DNA of 64,000 nt from Dokdonella_A soli (lineage in GTDB: Bacteria; Pseudomonadota; Gammaproteobacteria; Xanthomonadales; Rhodanobacteraceae): NCBI RefSeq assembly GCF_039523175.1, contig NZ_BAAAEU010000006.1, positions 496,001-560,000 of the forward strand, written 5' to 3'. Positions 34,005 through 45,397 of this stretch are shown here, in pieces. Within the stretch, counting starts at the first letter, position 1, and every line of letters starts with the position of its first letter. Both the position numbers and the translations under genes were made by a program. Below the pieces are notes generated by a model that was not told where the DNA came from, did no database searches, and saw only the letters and a program-made list of their open reading frames with translations.

Positions 34005-34826
34005 CTACTTCTTCTTGGCTGCGTCGACCTTTTCCTGGGCCATCTGCAAGACCTTCAACGCTTCGTCGTGGAAGCTCCGGATCTCGGCATCGCCCACCGT
34101 GCCGCCACCCGGTTTCTCGTTCCACAGCACGTCGCCGTTGTCGCCCCAGCCGACGGTCGCGCCGCCCTTCTGCTTGACCACCATCGGCTTGCCGTCCTTG
34201 AACGCGTACTGCACGGCACTGCGGCCGCCCGCATCCGCCTCGGTGTTGACGCGGATGAAGCGCACGGCGCCGGTCTCCGCAAACGCGTCCCAGCCGATCG
34301 AGGCGTTGTCGGTCGTATAGGTGCCGGCGACCTTCTTCATGCCGCCGATACGTCCCTGCAGCTTGTTGAAGTCTTCCTTGAGCTTCTCGGCCGGCGTGGC
34401 CTCCGCATTCAGCACCACCTGCGCGGTGGTACCGCCGCCATGCGTCAGCACCGGCGAATTCAGCGCGGGCACGAAATGGCGTGGGCCATCGGTCAGGCTC
34501 GCGTTGATCACATAGGTGCGCGATGCGGTGATCTTGGCCGGGTCGAAATCCAGCGAGAAATTGAACGGCGGCGTGCCGCCGACATCGAAGACCTTCTCGG
34601 CGATCGAGATCTCCGGCTGGGTGATGTCGACGAGCTTGACGTCGAGCTTTGCGCCGGTGCTGATCGGTATCTGGTCGTGGAAGGTCACCGTGCCGGTGAT
34701 CGTCGTGCCCGGCGCGATCGCCGGGGCCTGCGGCTTGCCGGAAGCGGCAGGGTTCTGGTCTGCGGAATTGCATCCGCCGAGAAGAGTCGCCGCGACGACG
34801 ATCGCCGCAATCCAATGGTTCCGCAT
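34005..34826 (-). CDS. YbaY-like lipoprotein with C-terminal extension
   Basis: Predicted 273 residues. The lipobox LLGGC at ~16-20 marks a lipoprotein. Residues ~38-140 (ITGTVTFHDQIPISTGAKLD, VKLVDITQPEISIAEK, ITASRTYVINASLTD) match the YbaY/YscW-type beta domain found in periplasmic lipoproteins. About 130 further residues have no assignment, end in a lysine-rich helix (AQEKVDAAKKK) and include GWDAFAETGAVRFIRV. Family members are envelope proteins of unclear function. It is monocistronic, with a terminator 22 bp after the stop. Confidence 0.75.
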   Translation of the reverse strand: MRNHWIAAIVVAATLLGGCNSADQNPAASGKPQAPAIAPGTTITGTVTFHDQIPISTGAKLDVKLVDITQPEISIAEKVFDVGGTPPFNFSLDFDPAKITASRTYVINASLTDGPRHFVPALNSPVLTHGGGTTAQVVLNAEATPAEKLKEDFNKLQGRIGGMKKVAGTYTTDNASIGWDAFAETGAVRFIRVNTEADAGGRSAVQYAFKDGKPMVVKQKGGATVGWGDNGDVLWNEKPGGGTVGDAEIRSFHDEALKVLQMAQEKVDAAKKK

Positions 34827-35259
34827 GACTGCAATCTCCAACAATAACGAAAGGTATCGTACATAAGTCGCACCGCGCGGGGTCGCGGGTGGATCGAACG
34901 AGCCACGGGAGGCACCGGGGTTTGCGTCGCAGACGGCTGCTGAAGTCCTGCAGTCGGCGAAGAATTTCGATTCGTGCACGATAATGCGGACGGCGCCTGT
35001 GTGCAATTCTAGAACCGACGTGCAAATAGCCGAGTTCGTCGCGGCTTTCACACAGCGACTCGTCCGATCGAGGCAAGCGGCAACCACGCGTTGCAGAAAT
35101 AGCGCGCTTCGCGTCAACCAATTGACGCCCTGATTAAATTTTCGTTACGTTCGAGTTGGCAGAAGGGTTCACCCACGTAATCGTGTGTGGTGGCCAATCA
35201 CAGCGCCGTGCATGGCCATCCCGGCCAGCCGGGGAACGCAACAAGGCAAAGAGGGCGTT
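34827..35259. other. 433-bp divergent intergenic region
   Basis: It lies between the lipoprotein and the TonB receptor and is AT-richer than average toward its right end. It carries the receptor promoter candidate. I see no ORF with similarity and no strong hairpin. Such a long leader before a TonB receptor could hold regulator sites that I cannot name. Confidence 0.5.
35122..35151 (+). promoter_or_regulatory. Candidate promoter of the TonB-dependent receptor
   Basis: TTGACG (35122-35127) and TACGTT (35146-35151), 18 bp apart with an AT-rich spacer, lie 108 bp before the receptor start. This is the best sigma-70-like match in the region. Confidence 0.45.
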
Positions 35260-38232
35260 ATGAATCAGCGACTGCTCGTGTCGTGCATCATCGTGGCATT
35301 GACCGCGTCACTCTCGTTGGGTTCGGTGCACGCGCAAAGCGCCGGCGACCAGGCAGCGCAGGGGCAAACCCAGCCGGACGAATCCAAGCCGAAGAGCGAC
35401 GAAACGGCGCGCCTCGGCGTGATTACCGTCACCGGTTCACGTATCTCCAACCCGAATGTCGTCTCGCCGACGCCGATCAGCGTATTGACGGCCGCGGACA
35501 TCCAGGCCGTAGGTGCGATCAACATCGGTGACATCCTGACGCGGATGCCGCAGCTGGCGACCACCTTCACCATGGGCAACTCGGGGCAAGGGCAAATCGG
35601 CACCGCCGGGCTGGCCTTGCAGGATCTTCGCAATCTCGGTCCGCAGCGCACGCTCGTGCTGGTCAACGGTCGCCGCTACGTCAGCTCGTCGACGGATTTT
35701 GCGGCGGTCGACACGAACCTGATCCCGGCCGACTGGGTCGATCGCGTCGAGATCATCACCGGCGGCGCTTCCGCGATCTATGGCGCCGACGCTGTCTCGG
35801 GCGTCGTCAACTTCATCCTGAAGAAACAGTACCAAGGCGCGGACCTGCACGCGCAGTCCGGCACCACGTCCCCGGGTGGCGAAAAATCGGGCTTCATCTC
35901 AGCCACTGCCGGCAGCAATTTCGCGCAGGATCGCGGCAACATCGCGTTCTCACTCGAACACAGCCGCCAAGACGAGTTGATGTTCCATGACCGTTTCGGC
36001 AACCAGCAGTACGGTACGATCCGGACGCCCGGCTCCGCGTATACGCGCACCCTGTTCCCCGATGCCGGCAGCTATACGATTACCGAAGGCGGCACCTTTT
36101 TCTTTGGCAGCGACTCCAAGGCGAGCAGCGGTGAACGCTATGTCTTCGATCCCGATGGTCACGTCCGTCCGCAACGCTTTGACGGCATTTACGACTCTTC
36201 GCGTTGCGCAAACTGCGATCACTTGAATGCCAACCAGACCATCCAGCTGCAGCCGAAATTCGAACGCACCACGCTCAGCACCAGCGCAAGTTTCGATCTG
36301 ACGCCGTCGAACCGGTTGTACTTTGAAGGCAGTTACAACGTCATCGACATCAACAGCAAGTTTCAGCCGGCCTACGGATCGGTGCTCAACGGAGGCGTCG
36401 GCTTCGCTGGCGGTGGCTACGCGATCGCCGCGGACAATGCGTATATCCGGCAGGATCTACGCGATCTGATGACGGCCAAGGGCGTCAGTGAGGTCGATAT
36501 TTCCCGCTTCGACGTGGACAGCGGGCTGCGCATCGAGGACACCCGGCGCGATACCGGTCGCATCGTGCTCGGCGCCAATGGCGTGATTGCCGACAAGTGG
36601 GAGTACGACACATCGGTCACCTACGGCAACACGCGGTCGACCGTCGCCAACGTGAACAACCGCGTCATCGAGCGGTTTTTCGCGTCGATCGACGCCGTGC
36701 GCGATCCGGTCACCGGCAACATCGTCTGCCGCTCGACGATCGACCCAAGCCACGTCGACATCAACACGGGCGCGCCGATTTCCGATTTCGGTCGCCAGGG
36801 CTGCATTCCGACCAGCATCTTCGGAGCTGGTGCGATCAATGCCGCCGCGCGCAACTGGTTCAATAAAACCACCTACGTCCGCAACAAGCTCAGCGAAACC
36901 GTGGCCACCGGCAGCGTGACCAACAACGACTTGTTCAACGTGCCGACCGGCGCCGGCAGCGCCAGCCTCGCGGCAGGCTTCGAGTACCGCAAGGAAACCA
37001 TCCAGCAGACCAACGATCCATTGGACCAGTCCGGTGCCACGTTCAACAACGCGATCGCGAATTTCGATCACGCCTATAACGTGAAGGAAGCGTTCGTCGA
37101 ATTCGGACTTCCCGTGCTGGCCGACAAGCCGTTCATCAAGAACCTCAGCCTCGATGCGGCGGTGCGCGAGTCCTCCTACAGCACGATCGGGAGCACGCAA
37201 ACGTGGAAATACGGCCTCGACTGGGCGTTCGACGACAATGTGCGCGTGCGCGGCACGATGTCGTACGCCGTGCGTGCGCCGAACATCAACGAACTGTACA
37301 GCGGCCAGTCGCAGAACTTCTTCACGGTCACCGACCCCTGCTCGGCCAGCCGCATCCCGAACGGCCCCAATCCGGCCGTACGCGCCGCCAACTGCGCCGC
37401 CCTCGGCGTTCCGCCCGGCGTTGAAATCGATCCTTCCGCAAGCGTGGGCGGCGTATCGGGAAGCAACCCGAATCTCGGTCCCGAAGCCGCCAAGACCTAC
37501 ACCTTCGGCTTCGTCGTCACGCCGCAGTTCGTCGACGGGCTTGGTTTCAACGCCGACTATTGGAACATCAAGCTGAAGAATGCGATCTCGGCAGTCGACG
37601 CGCAGGCTATCGTCGACAAATGCGTCGACTCGACGGCAGGCATCAACAATGCCTATTGCAGCAACCTGCGTCGCGATCCGACAACCCATCAGTTGACCTT
37701 CATCCGCCAGATCAATCTCAACCTGGCGGGCACCAATACGTCGGGTATCGATTTCGCCGCGTACTACAGCCGCGACCTCGGACCTGGCAAGTTGCGCCTG
37801 GACCTGAACGTCACCCGCGTCATCGACTACACGGCGTTCCCGTTCCAGGACGACCCGACCCAGCACGTGCAGGACGTCGGCACCGATGGCTTCCCGGAAT
37901 GGAAGGCATCGCTCGGCACCCGCTACTCGTTCGAACGGTGGCAATTCGACTGGAACATGCGCTACTTCTCCAGCATGTTGCGCGCCACCATTTCCAACGA
38001 AAGCTATGCGACCAAGCCGAACCAGACCACGCCGATCACCGAAGGCTCACGCACCTACAGCGACGTACGCGTCGCCTATGGCTCACAGAAGGAAGGTTGG
38101 CAGTTCTACGGCGGCGTCAACAATGTGTTTGACCGCAAAATGCCGGTAAACCTTTTCGGCGACGGTTTCGGCAGCGCGCTGTACGAACCGCTGGGTCGCA
38201 GCTACTACGTGGGTTTCAACTACCACTTCTAG
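35260..38232 (+). CDS. TonB-dependent outer-membrane receptor
   Basis: Predicted 990 residues. A signal peptide (LLVSCIIVALTASLSLGSVHA) is followed by a low-complexity linker and the plug domain (ITVTGSRISNPN, GDILTRMPQLATT, LVNGRRYVSS, VEIITGGASAIYGADAVSGVVNFILKK), then a 22-strand barrel ending in the aromatic YYVGFNYHF required for outer-membrane insertion. Size and the GSRI/GGASAIYGADAVSG plug type resemble Xanthomonad receptors for carbohydrates or peptides rather than siderophores. No substrate-processing genes are adjacent. GAGGG lies just before the ATG. A strong terminator follows. Confidence 0.92.
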   Translation: MNQRLLVSCIIVALTASLSLGSVHAQSAGDQAAQGQTQPDESKPKSDETARLGVITVTGSRISNPNVVSPTPISVLTAADIQAVGAINIGDILTRMPQLATTFTMGNSGQGQIGTAGLALQDLRNLGPQRTLVLVNGRRYVSSSTDFAAVDTNLIPADWVDRVEIITGGASAIYGADAVSGVVNFILKKQYQGADLHAQSGTTSPGGEKSGFISATAGSNFAQDRGNIAFSLEHSRQDELMFHDRFGNQQYGTIRTPGSAYTRTLFPDAGSYTITEGGTFFFGSDSKASSGERYVFDPDGHVRPQRFDGIYDSSRCANCDHLNANQTIQLQPKFERTTLSTSASFDLTPSNRLYFEGSYNVIDINSKFQPAYGSVLNGGVGFAGGGYAIAADNAYIRQDLRDLMTAKGVSEVDISRFDVDSGLRIEDTRRDTGRIVLGANGVIADKWEYDTSVTYGNTRSTVANVNNRVIERFFASIDAVRDPVTGNIVCRSTIDPSHVDINTGAPISDFGRQGCIPTSIFGAGAINAAARNWFNKTTYVRNKLSETVATGSVTNNDLFNVPTGAGSASLAAGFEYRKETIQQTNDPLDQSGATFNNAIANFDHAYNVKEAFVEFGLPVLADKPFIKNLSLDAAVRESSYSTIGSTQTWKYGLDWAFDDNVRVRGTMSYAVRAPNINELYSGQSQNFFTVTDPCSASRIPNGPNPAVRAANCAALGVPPGVEIDPSASVGGVSGSNPNLGPEAAKTYTFGFVVTPQFVDGLGFNADYWNIKLKNAISAVDAQAIVDKCVDSTAGINNAYCSNLRRDPTTHQLTFIRQINLNLAGTNTSGIDFAAYYSRDLGPGKLRLDLNVTRVIDYTAFPFQDDPTQHVQDVGTDGFPEWKASLGTRYSFERWQFDWNMRYFSSMLRATISNESYATKPNQTTPITEGSRTYSDVRVAYGSQKEGWQFYGGVNNVFDRKMPVNLFGDGFGSALYEPLGRSYYVGFNYHF

Positions 38233-38255
38233 ACCATCGTCACTCGGGACGGCGG

Positions 38256-38290
38256 AATGGGCCAGCGATCTGCTGGCCCATTCTTTGTGT
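38256..38290 (+). terminator. Rho-independent terminator of the TonB receptor
   Basis: AATGGGCCAGC (38256-38266) pairs perfectly with GCTGGCCCATT (38272-38282), with a 5-nt loop and the T-rich CTTTGTGTTTT after it. Confidence 0.85.
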
Positions 38291-38502
38291 TTTCGCAAGA
38301 GGCGACTGGCGGCGCGAAGATCACCTTGTCGCGCGCGATGATATCGGTCAGGAATTCGGACCTGCAGCGTGAACTGCTGCAGGTCGCTGCCATTCGCCGT
38401 GCGCTCATGGAAGGTTTCGCGCCTGCGTCGCGACCGGTGCGCGGTTGCGCGAGCGATCGACGTAGGCGGGCTCGTACAGGCCGCAGTGCGGCACTGCGAC
38501 GC

Positions 38503-40647
38503 TTACACCGTCGGCAGCAACGCAATATCAGCAACGCGCAGGAACAGGCTGCGCAATTGCGCGAGCAGTGCGAGGCGGTTCGTGCGCACGACCGTATCGT
38601 CGACCATGACCATGACTGCGTCGAAATACCGGTCGACCGGTTCGCGCAGGCGCGCCAGACGCTTGAGCAAGCCGACGTAGTCGCGTGCCGCGATCAGTGG
38701 AGCGCCATCGGCTTGCGCCGCCCGCAACGCGGTCGCGAGATCGCGTTCGGCGCCGCCTTCGAGCCGAGCCTCGTCGATCGTGGTGGTCTTCACGTCGCCC
38801 GCTTGGCGCAGGATGTTGCCGATGCGCTTGTTCGCGGCGGCCAGTGCCTGTGCCTCGGGCAACGCCGCAAATTCCACGACCGCGCGCAGGCGGCGATCGA
38901 AATCGGTCAGATCGTCCGGCGCGAGCACCCGCACGGCCTCGAAGGCCTCGCCTGAGATGCGCTGTTCAGTGTAGTAGCCGCGCAGGCGGTCGAGGATGAA
39001 GTCGTACAGCTCGCCCACCAGTTCCGCGCGGCGAGCACCGGCGTCGAGAGGGGTTGCCTTGCCGTCCTTGCCTTTCGGCAGGCCGGCTGAGAGCGCGGAA
39101 TCCGGCAGCAAGGCGAACGCTTCCGCGAGTTGCGCGTTCAGATCGAGCGGCAGCCGCGCTTCGATCAAGGTACGCGCCAGTCCGAGTGCGGTGCGGCGCA
39201 GTGCGAACGGGTCCTTGTTGCCGGACGGCTTCTGGCCGACCGCGAAGATGCCGGCCAGCGTGTCGAGGCGCTCGGCGACGCTGAGCACCTGGGCGACCTT
39301 GCCTTGCGCGATTGCATCGCCGGCGAAACGTGGCGCATAGAACGCGTCGAGCGCTTGCGCGACCTCCGGATGCTCGCCGTTCGCGGTCGCGTAGTAGCGA
39401 CCCATCACGCCTTGCAACTCAGGGAACTCACCGACCATGCGCGTGAGCAGGTCGCATTTCGACAACGCGGCCGCACGCGTCGCGAGACTCGCATCGACCC
39501 CCACGCGATTGGCAATCACGCGCGCCAGTTCGGCGGCGCGCACGCTCTTGTCCCAGACGCTGCCGAGCGCTTGCTGGTAGGTGACGTCCTTCAGCGCTTC
39601 CTGATTCGCGGCCAGCGGCGTCTTCAGGTCCTCGTCCCAGAAGAACTTCGCGTCGGCGAAACGCGGCCGGATCACGCGCTCGTAGCCCTTGCGGATCTCG
39701 GCCGGGTCCTTCGATTCGATGTTCGCGACGCCGATGAAGTGCTCGGTAAGCTTGCCCTGCGCATCGAACATCGGCACGAACTTCTGGTTCGTCTCCATCG
39801 TCGTCACCAGCGCTTCCTGCGGCACGGCGAGGAACTCGCGGTCGAACGCGCAAGGAATCGCGACCGGCCATTCGGTCAGGTTCGCGATCTCGGCCTCGAG
39901 CGCCTCCGGCAGCTGCGGCGTGACGCCTGCCGGCGCAACGCGCGCGACCTCGGCGCGCACGCGGGCGCGGCGCGCGACCGGATCGGCGATCACCTTTGCC
40001 GCATGCAGCGCATCGAGCCAGGAATCCGCATCGACGATATGCACCAGTTGCGGGTGATGGAAGCGATGGCCGCGCGACATGCGTCCCGAAGTCTGGCCGA
40101 GGATCTCGCCCTCGATGACGTCGTGGCCGTGCAGCATGACCAGCCAGTGCGCCGGGCGCACGAACGCGTAGTCGTGATCGCCCCAGCGCATCGGCTTCGG
40201 GATCGGCAGCGCCTTCAGCGCCTCGGCGACGATCTCCGGGATCAGCGCGGCGGTTGGCTGGCCCGGCTTGGTCGCGCGATGCACGAACCATGCGCCCTTG
40301 TCGGTTTCGAGCTTCTCGAGCTGCGCGACTTCGACGCCGCAGCTCTGCGCGAAGCCGAGCAACGCCTTGGTCGGCTCGCCGTTCGCATCGAGGCCCGCAT
40401 TCACGGCCGGTCCGCGGCGCTCCTGCTGCTGGTCCGGCTGCGCGGTCGCGACATCGGGAATCCACGCCGCGAGCCTGCGCGGCGAGCAATACGGCTTCGC
40501 GCTTGCGACATCGGCGGCGACGCCGCGCCTGGTCAGACCTTCGCAGACGCCATTCGCAAACGCGCTCGCGAGTTCGTCAAGTGCTTTCGGTGGCAGTTCC
40601 TCGGTGCCGAGTTCGATCAGCAGCGATGGCGCACGGGCTGCCGACAT
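38503..40647 (-). CDS. glyS: Glycyl-tRNA synthetase beta subunit
   Basis: Predicted 714 residues, typical for GlyS. LLIELGTEELPPKAL at the N-terminus is the family start; later TKGAW-like DKGAWFVHR, TEWPVAIPCAFDREFLAVP, TTMETNQKFVP and the C-terminal tRNA-binding region (MVMVDDTVVRTNRLALL) are conserved. It forms the alpha2beta2 enzyme with GlyQ, which charges tRNA-Gly. The start codon overlaps the glyQ stop by 1 bp (TGATG). Confidence 0.95.
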   Translation of the reverse strand: MSAARAPSLLIELGTEELPPKALDELASAFANGVCEGLTRRGVAADVASAKPYCSPRRLAAWIPDVATAQPDQQQERRGPAVNAGLDANGEPTKALLGFAQSCGVEVAQLEKLETDKGAWFVHRATKPGQPTAALIPEIVAEALKALPIPKPMRWGDHDYAFVRPAHWLVMLHGHDVIEGEILGQTSGRMSRGHRFHHPQLVHIVDADSWLDALHAAKVIADPVARRARVRAEVARVAPAGVTPQLPEALEAEIANLTEWPVAIPCAFDREFLAVPQEALVTTMETNQKFVPMFDAQGKLTEHFIGVANIESKDPAEIRKGYERVIRPRFADAKFFWDEDLKTPLAANQEALKDVTYQQALGSVWDKSVRAAELARVIANRVGVDASLATRAAALSKCDLLTRMVGEFPELQGVMGRYYATANGEHPEVAQALDAFYAPRFAGDAIAQGKVAQVLSVAERLDTLAGIFAVGQKPSGNKDPFALRRTALGLARTLIEARLPLDLNAQLAEAFALLPDSALSAGLPKGKDGKATPLDAGARRAELVGELYDFILDRLRGYYTEQRISGEAFEAVRVLAPDDLTDFDRRLRAVVEFAALPEAQALAAANKRIGNILRQAGDVKTTTIDEARLEGGAERDLATALRAAQADGAPLIAARDYVGLLKRLARLREPVDRYFDAVMVMVDDTVVRTNRLALLAQLRSLFLRVADIALLPTV

Positions 40648-41552
40648 CACGCGGCCTCCTTCTGGTTCCTGAGTCCGGGGAAGCCGAGCTTCTCGCGCTG
40701 CGCGAGGTACGCCTCGGCGACGCTGCGCGACAAGGTGCGCACGCGCAGAATGTAGCGCTGACGCTCGGTCACGCTGATCGCTCGGCGCGCGTCGAGCAGG
40801 TTGAACGTGTGGCTGGCCTTCATCACCTGTTCGTAGGCGGGCAGCGGCAGGCCGGCGTCGACGAGCTTCTTCGCCTCGGCTTCGCAGGTATCGAACCACG
40901 CGAACAGCTTCTCCACGTTCGCGTGCTCGAAGTTGTAGGTGCTCTGCTCGACCTCGTTCTGGTGGAACACGTCGCCATAGGTCACTACGCCGTGCGGTGC
41001 GTTGGTCCAGACCAGGTCGAACACGTTGTCTACGTTCTGCAGGTACATCGCGAGGCGCTCGAGACCGTAGGTGATCTCGCCGGTGACCGGCTTGCACTCG
41101 AGACCGCCGGCTTGCTGGAAATAGGTGAACTGGGTGACTTCCATGCCGTTCAGCCAGACTTCCCAGCCGAGCCCCCAGGCGCCGAGCGTCGGCGATTCCC
41201 AGTTGTCCTCGACGAAGCGCAGGTCGTGCACGAGCGGATCGACGCCGAGCGCCTTCAGCGAGCCGATGTACAGGTCGAGAATGTCGTCTGGATTTGGCTT
41301 CGTCACCACCTGGTATTGGTAGTAGTGCTGCAGGCGGTTCGGATTCTGGCCGTAGCGGCCGTCGGTCGGTCGGCGCGACGGCTGCACGTAGGCGGCCGCC
41401 CACGGCTCCGGTCCGATCGAGCGCAGGAAGGTCATCGGATGGAAGGTGCCGGCGCCGACTTCGATGTCGAGCGGCTGGATCAACACGCAGCCCTGCTCCG
41501 CCCAATAGCGGTTGAGGGTCTGGATGACTTCCTGAAAGGTCGGTCCTGGCAT
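40647..41552 (-). CDS. glyQ: Glycyl-tRNA synthetase alpha subunit
   Basis: Predicted 301 residues, typical for GlyQ. TFQEVIQTLNRYWAEQGCVL, PLDIEVGAGTFHPMTFLR, YVQPSRRPTDGRYG and QYQVVTKPNPDDI hold the class II motifs of the catalytic subunit. It forms an operon with glyS; the divergent type-II-secretion ATPase gene starts 78 bp away, leaving room for two promoters. Confidence 0.96.
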   Translation of the reverse strand: MPGPTFQEVIQTLNRYWAEQGCVLIQPLDIEVGAGTFHPMTFLRSIGPEPWAAAYVQPSRRPTDGRYGQNPNRLQHYYQYQVVTKPNPDDILDLYIGSLKALGVDPLVHDLRFVEDNWESPTLGAWGLGWEVWLNGMEVTQFTYFQQAGGLECKPVTGEITYGLERLAMYLQNVDNVFDLVWTNAPHGVVTYGDVFHQNEVEQSTYNFEHANVEKLFAWFDTCEAEAKKLVDAGLPLPAYEQVMKASHTFNLLDARRAISVTERQRYILRVRTLSRSVAEAYLAQREKLGFPGLRNQKEAA

Positions 41553-41630
41553 GGCACCTGGCTCACAAAGTGGCGTGCGAAAAGCGCGCTAGTATAGCGG
41601 CCGGCTCAAGTGCCCCGGGGACTCGACGAC

Positions 41631-43448
<1,818 letters not shown>

Positions 43449-43511
43449 AGCGTGCGCCGCGGGAAGCGCTGAACCCTCCAGATTCTCTGCCGGCCATCCA
43501 GGAAACTCAGG

Positions 43512-44258
43512 ATGAATGTTGCAGGCCATCGGAAATTTCTCATTGTGCAGACCGGCAGCACGTTGCCGGCGCTGCGCGCGCGCCGCGGCGATTTCCCGGA
43601 CTGGTTCCGGCACGGGCTCGGCCTGCAGCGCAGGCACGTCGACGTGGTGCGCGTGCATGCCGGCGAGACCTTGCCGAAACCGGAAACGCATGTCGGCGTG
43701 ATCGTCACGGGTTCGCCTGCGATGGTCAGCGAACGCCTGTCCTGGAGCGAGGAAACCGCCGCGTGGCTGCGCGGTGCGGTCGACGCGGGACTGCCCGTGC
43801 TCGGCGTCTGCTATGGCCACCAGTTGCTCGCGCACGCGCTCGGCGGGCGCGTCGACTACCATCCAGCCGGCCGCGAGGTCGGCACAGTCGGCATCGAGCG
43901 CACTCCGGATGGTGCGCAGGACGCTCTGCTCGGCATCGCGCCTGCGAAGTTCCTCGCCCACGCCTCGCACCAGCAGAGCGTGCTTGAGTTGCCACCAGGC
44001 GCGGTGACGCTGGCGCGCTCGGCACACGACCCGCATCACGCGATACGGTTCGCGCCGAAGGTCTGGGGTCTGCAATTCCATCCGGAATTCAGCGTCGAGA
44101 TCATGCGCGGCTATCTGCGTGGGCGCTCGCACGCGGCGAATGGCGATTGCCCGGCCGACTGCTGCCTGCAGCGTGCCTATGCGCCGGCCCCTGCGGCGCG
44201 GCGGTTGCTGCGCCGCTTCCGGATGATCGCGGCGCAAGGGCTGGCGCGACGCGCGTGA
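43512..44258 (+). CDS. Class I glutamine amidotransferase-like protein
   Basis: Predicted 248 residues. The nucleophile elbow VLGVCYGHQLLAHALGG has C100, and GLQFHPEFS carries the catalytic His-x-Glu pair, so the GATase1 triad is complete. It is free-standing, not fused to a synthetase, and resembles GuaA-like amidotransferases of unknown acceptor (some act as gamma-glutamyl hydrolases). The C-terminus has a cysteine-rich insert (GDCPADCCLQRAY). The ATPase gene upstream ends 63 bp before, so cotranscription is possible. Confidence 0.82.
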   Translation: MNVAGHRKFLIVQTGSTLPALRARRGDFPDWFRHGLGLQRRHVDVVRVHAGETLPKPETHVGVIVTGSPAMVSERLSWSEETAAWLRGAVDAGLPVLGVCYGHQLLAHALGGRVDYHPAGREVGTVGIERTPDGAQDALLGIAPAKFLAHASHQQSVLELPPGAVTLARSAHDPHHAIRFAPKVWGLQFHPEFSVEIMRGYLRGRSHAANGDCPADCCLQRAYAPAPAARRLLRRFRMIAAQGLARRA

Positions 44259-44291
44259 ATCCGCGTCGGAGTTCGCGCGGCGACCAGGCGC

Positions 44292-44507
44292 TCAGCCGGG
44301 CTTGCGTGCGCGGCTGGAGCGGCGGATCGCGGCCAGCGGATCGCCGAGCTTCAGCCCGGACAGATAGTCGCTGATCGCCTCGTTGGTCACGTCGTAGAGC
44401 GGTCGACCCATGACCGCGGCAGCCGCCTTCAGGCTGTCACGCACGCGTTTGGAGACGCGCAGGCTGGCATCGCGTGCGTCGTCGGTGTCCGTAGCCGGTT
44501 TTCTCAT
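44292..44507 (-). CDS. Small CopG/ribbon-helix-helix-like protein
   Basis: Predicted 71 residues. SLRVSKRVRDSLKAAAAVMG and LYDVTNEAISDYLSGL look like a ribbon-helix-helix or an antitoxin-like DNA-binding fold: a basic strand followed by two helices. GGGAG lies 7 nt before the ATG. There is no partner toxin, so it is either an orphan regulator or a free antitoxin. A TGTGA-N6-TCACA palindrome lies 51 bp upstream of its start, so it may be under CRP/Clp control. The family assignment is tentative. Confidence 0.55.
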   Translation of the reverse strand: MRKPATDTDDARDASLRVSKRVRDSLKAAAAVMGRPLYDVTNEAISDYLSGLKLGDPLAAIRRSSRARKPG

Positions 44508-44558
44508 GGTGCTTCTCCCGCTAGGCACAGCACTTCTTGCCTCGTGGAGAAGTGTAAC

Positions 44559-44574
44559 TGTGACGCGGGTCACA
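44559..44574. promoter_or_regulatory. CRP/Clp-type binding site TGTGACGCGGGTCACA
   Basis: The 16-bp palindrome matches the consensus TGTGA-N6-TCACA exactly on both arms. It lies in the 125-bp gap between tatC and the small RHH-like gene, upstream of the latter. In Xanthomonads the CRP-like regulator Clp binds the same core sequence, so this gene is a candidate member of that regulon. Confidence 0.6.
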
Positions 44575-44632
44575 TTGGATACGCCGCGCACCCCATCTAT
44601 GTGACGATTTGTAAAGGGGGGCGATGAGCCGG

Positions 44633-45397
44633 CTAGCCGTCCGTCGACGACGAGGCCTTCGGTTCGGTGCGCGTCAGCGTGCGCGCGCCGAAGATGCCGA
44701 CCTCGTAGAGCAGGCACATCGGCACCGCGAGCATGGTCTGCGAGAGCACATCCGGCGGCGTCAGCACCGCGGCGATCACGAACGAGCCGACGATCGCGTA
44801 GCGCCGGCTGCTGGCCAGCTGCTCGGTCGTGACCACGCCGAGCGCTACCAGGATCACCAATACGACCGGTACCTCGAAGCACAGCCCGAACGCGAGAAAC
44901 AGCCCCAGCACGAAGCTGAGGTAGTGCCCGATATCCGGCATCACCGCGACGCCGGCGGGCGCGACGTGCGTCATGAACGTGAACACCGCCGGTAACACCA
45001 GGAAATACGCGAACGCACAGCCGATGTAGAACAGGATCACCGCGGAAACCAGGAGCGGCACCGCCAGCCGCTTTTCCTGTCTGTACAGGCCCGGCGCGAC
45101 GAACGCCCAGAGCTGGTACAGCACGAACGGAATCGCGATGAGCACTGCGACGAAGAACGCGAGTTTGAGCGGGGTCAGGAACGGCGAGGCGACTTCGGTC
45201 GCGATCATCGTGCCGCCCTGCGGCAGATGCCTGATCAACGGCAGCGCGAGCCAGCCGTAAAGCTTGTTCGCAAAAAAGAGCAGCGGGAGCAATACCAGCA
45301 GCACCGCGGCGACCGCCTTGAGCAGGCGTTCGCGCAGTTCGACCAGGTGCGAGATGAACGACTGCTCGCCGTCGTCCGGGGACTCAGGTTCGCTCAT
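44633..45397 (-). CDS. tatC: Sec-independent protein translocase TatC
   Basis: Predicted 254 residues with six membrane segments. SFISHLVELRERLLKAV at the N-terminus is the signal-peptide-binding motif; PFLTPLKLAFFVA and YQLWAFVAPGLYRQEKR are conserved loops. TatC recognises twin-arginine signal peptides. The start overlaps tatB by 14 bp. A possible Tat substrate is encoded later in the window (57570). Confidence 0.95.
   Translation of the reverse strand: MSEPESPDDGEQSFISHLVELRERLLKAVAAVLLVLLPLLFFANKLYGWLALPLIRHLPQGGTMIATEVASPFLTPLKLAFFVAVLIAIPFVLYQLWAFVAPGLYRQEKRLAVPLLVSAVILFYIGCAFAYFLVLPAVFTFMTHVAPAGVAVMPDIGHYLSFVLGLFLAFGLCFEVPVVLVILVALGVVTTEQLASSRRYAIVGSFVIAAVLTPPDVLSQTMLAVPMCLLYEVGIFGARTLTRTEPKASSSTDG

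Noticed and set aside
38286..38502. Possible protein remnant between the TonB-receptor terminator and glyS
   Set aside because: Short peptide stretches in the minus-strand frames have no motif or start with a ribosome site; not enough to call a pseudogene.
39130..40755. Long plus-strand frame (541 codons) over glyS
   Set aside because: Antisense shadow of glyS, which has full family motifs; no similarity and no ribosome site.
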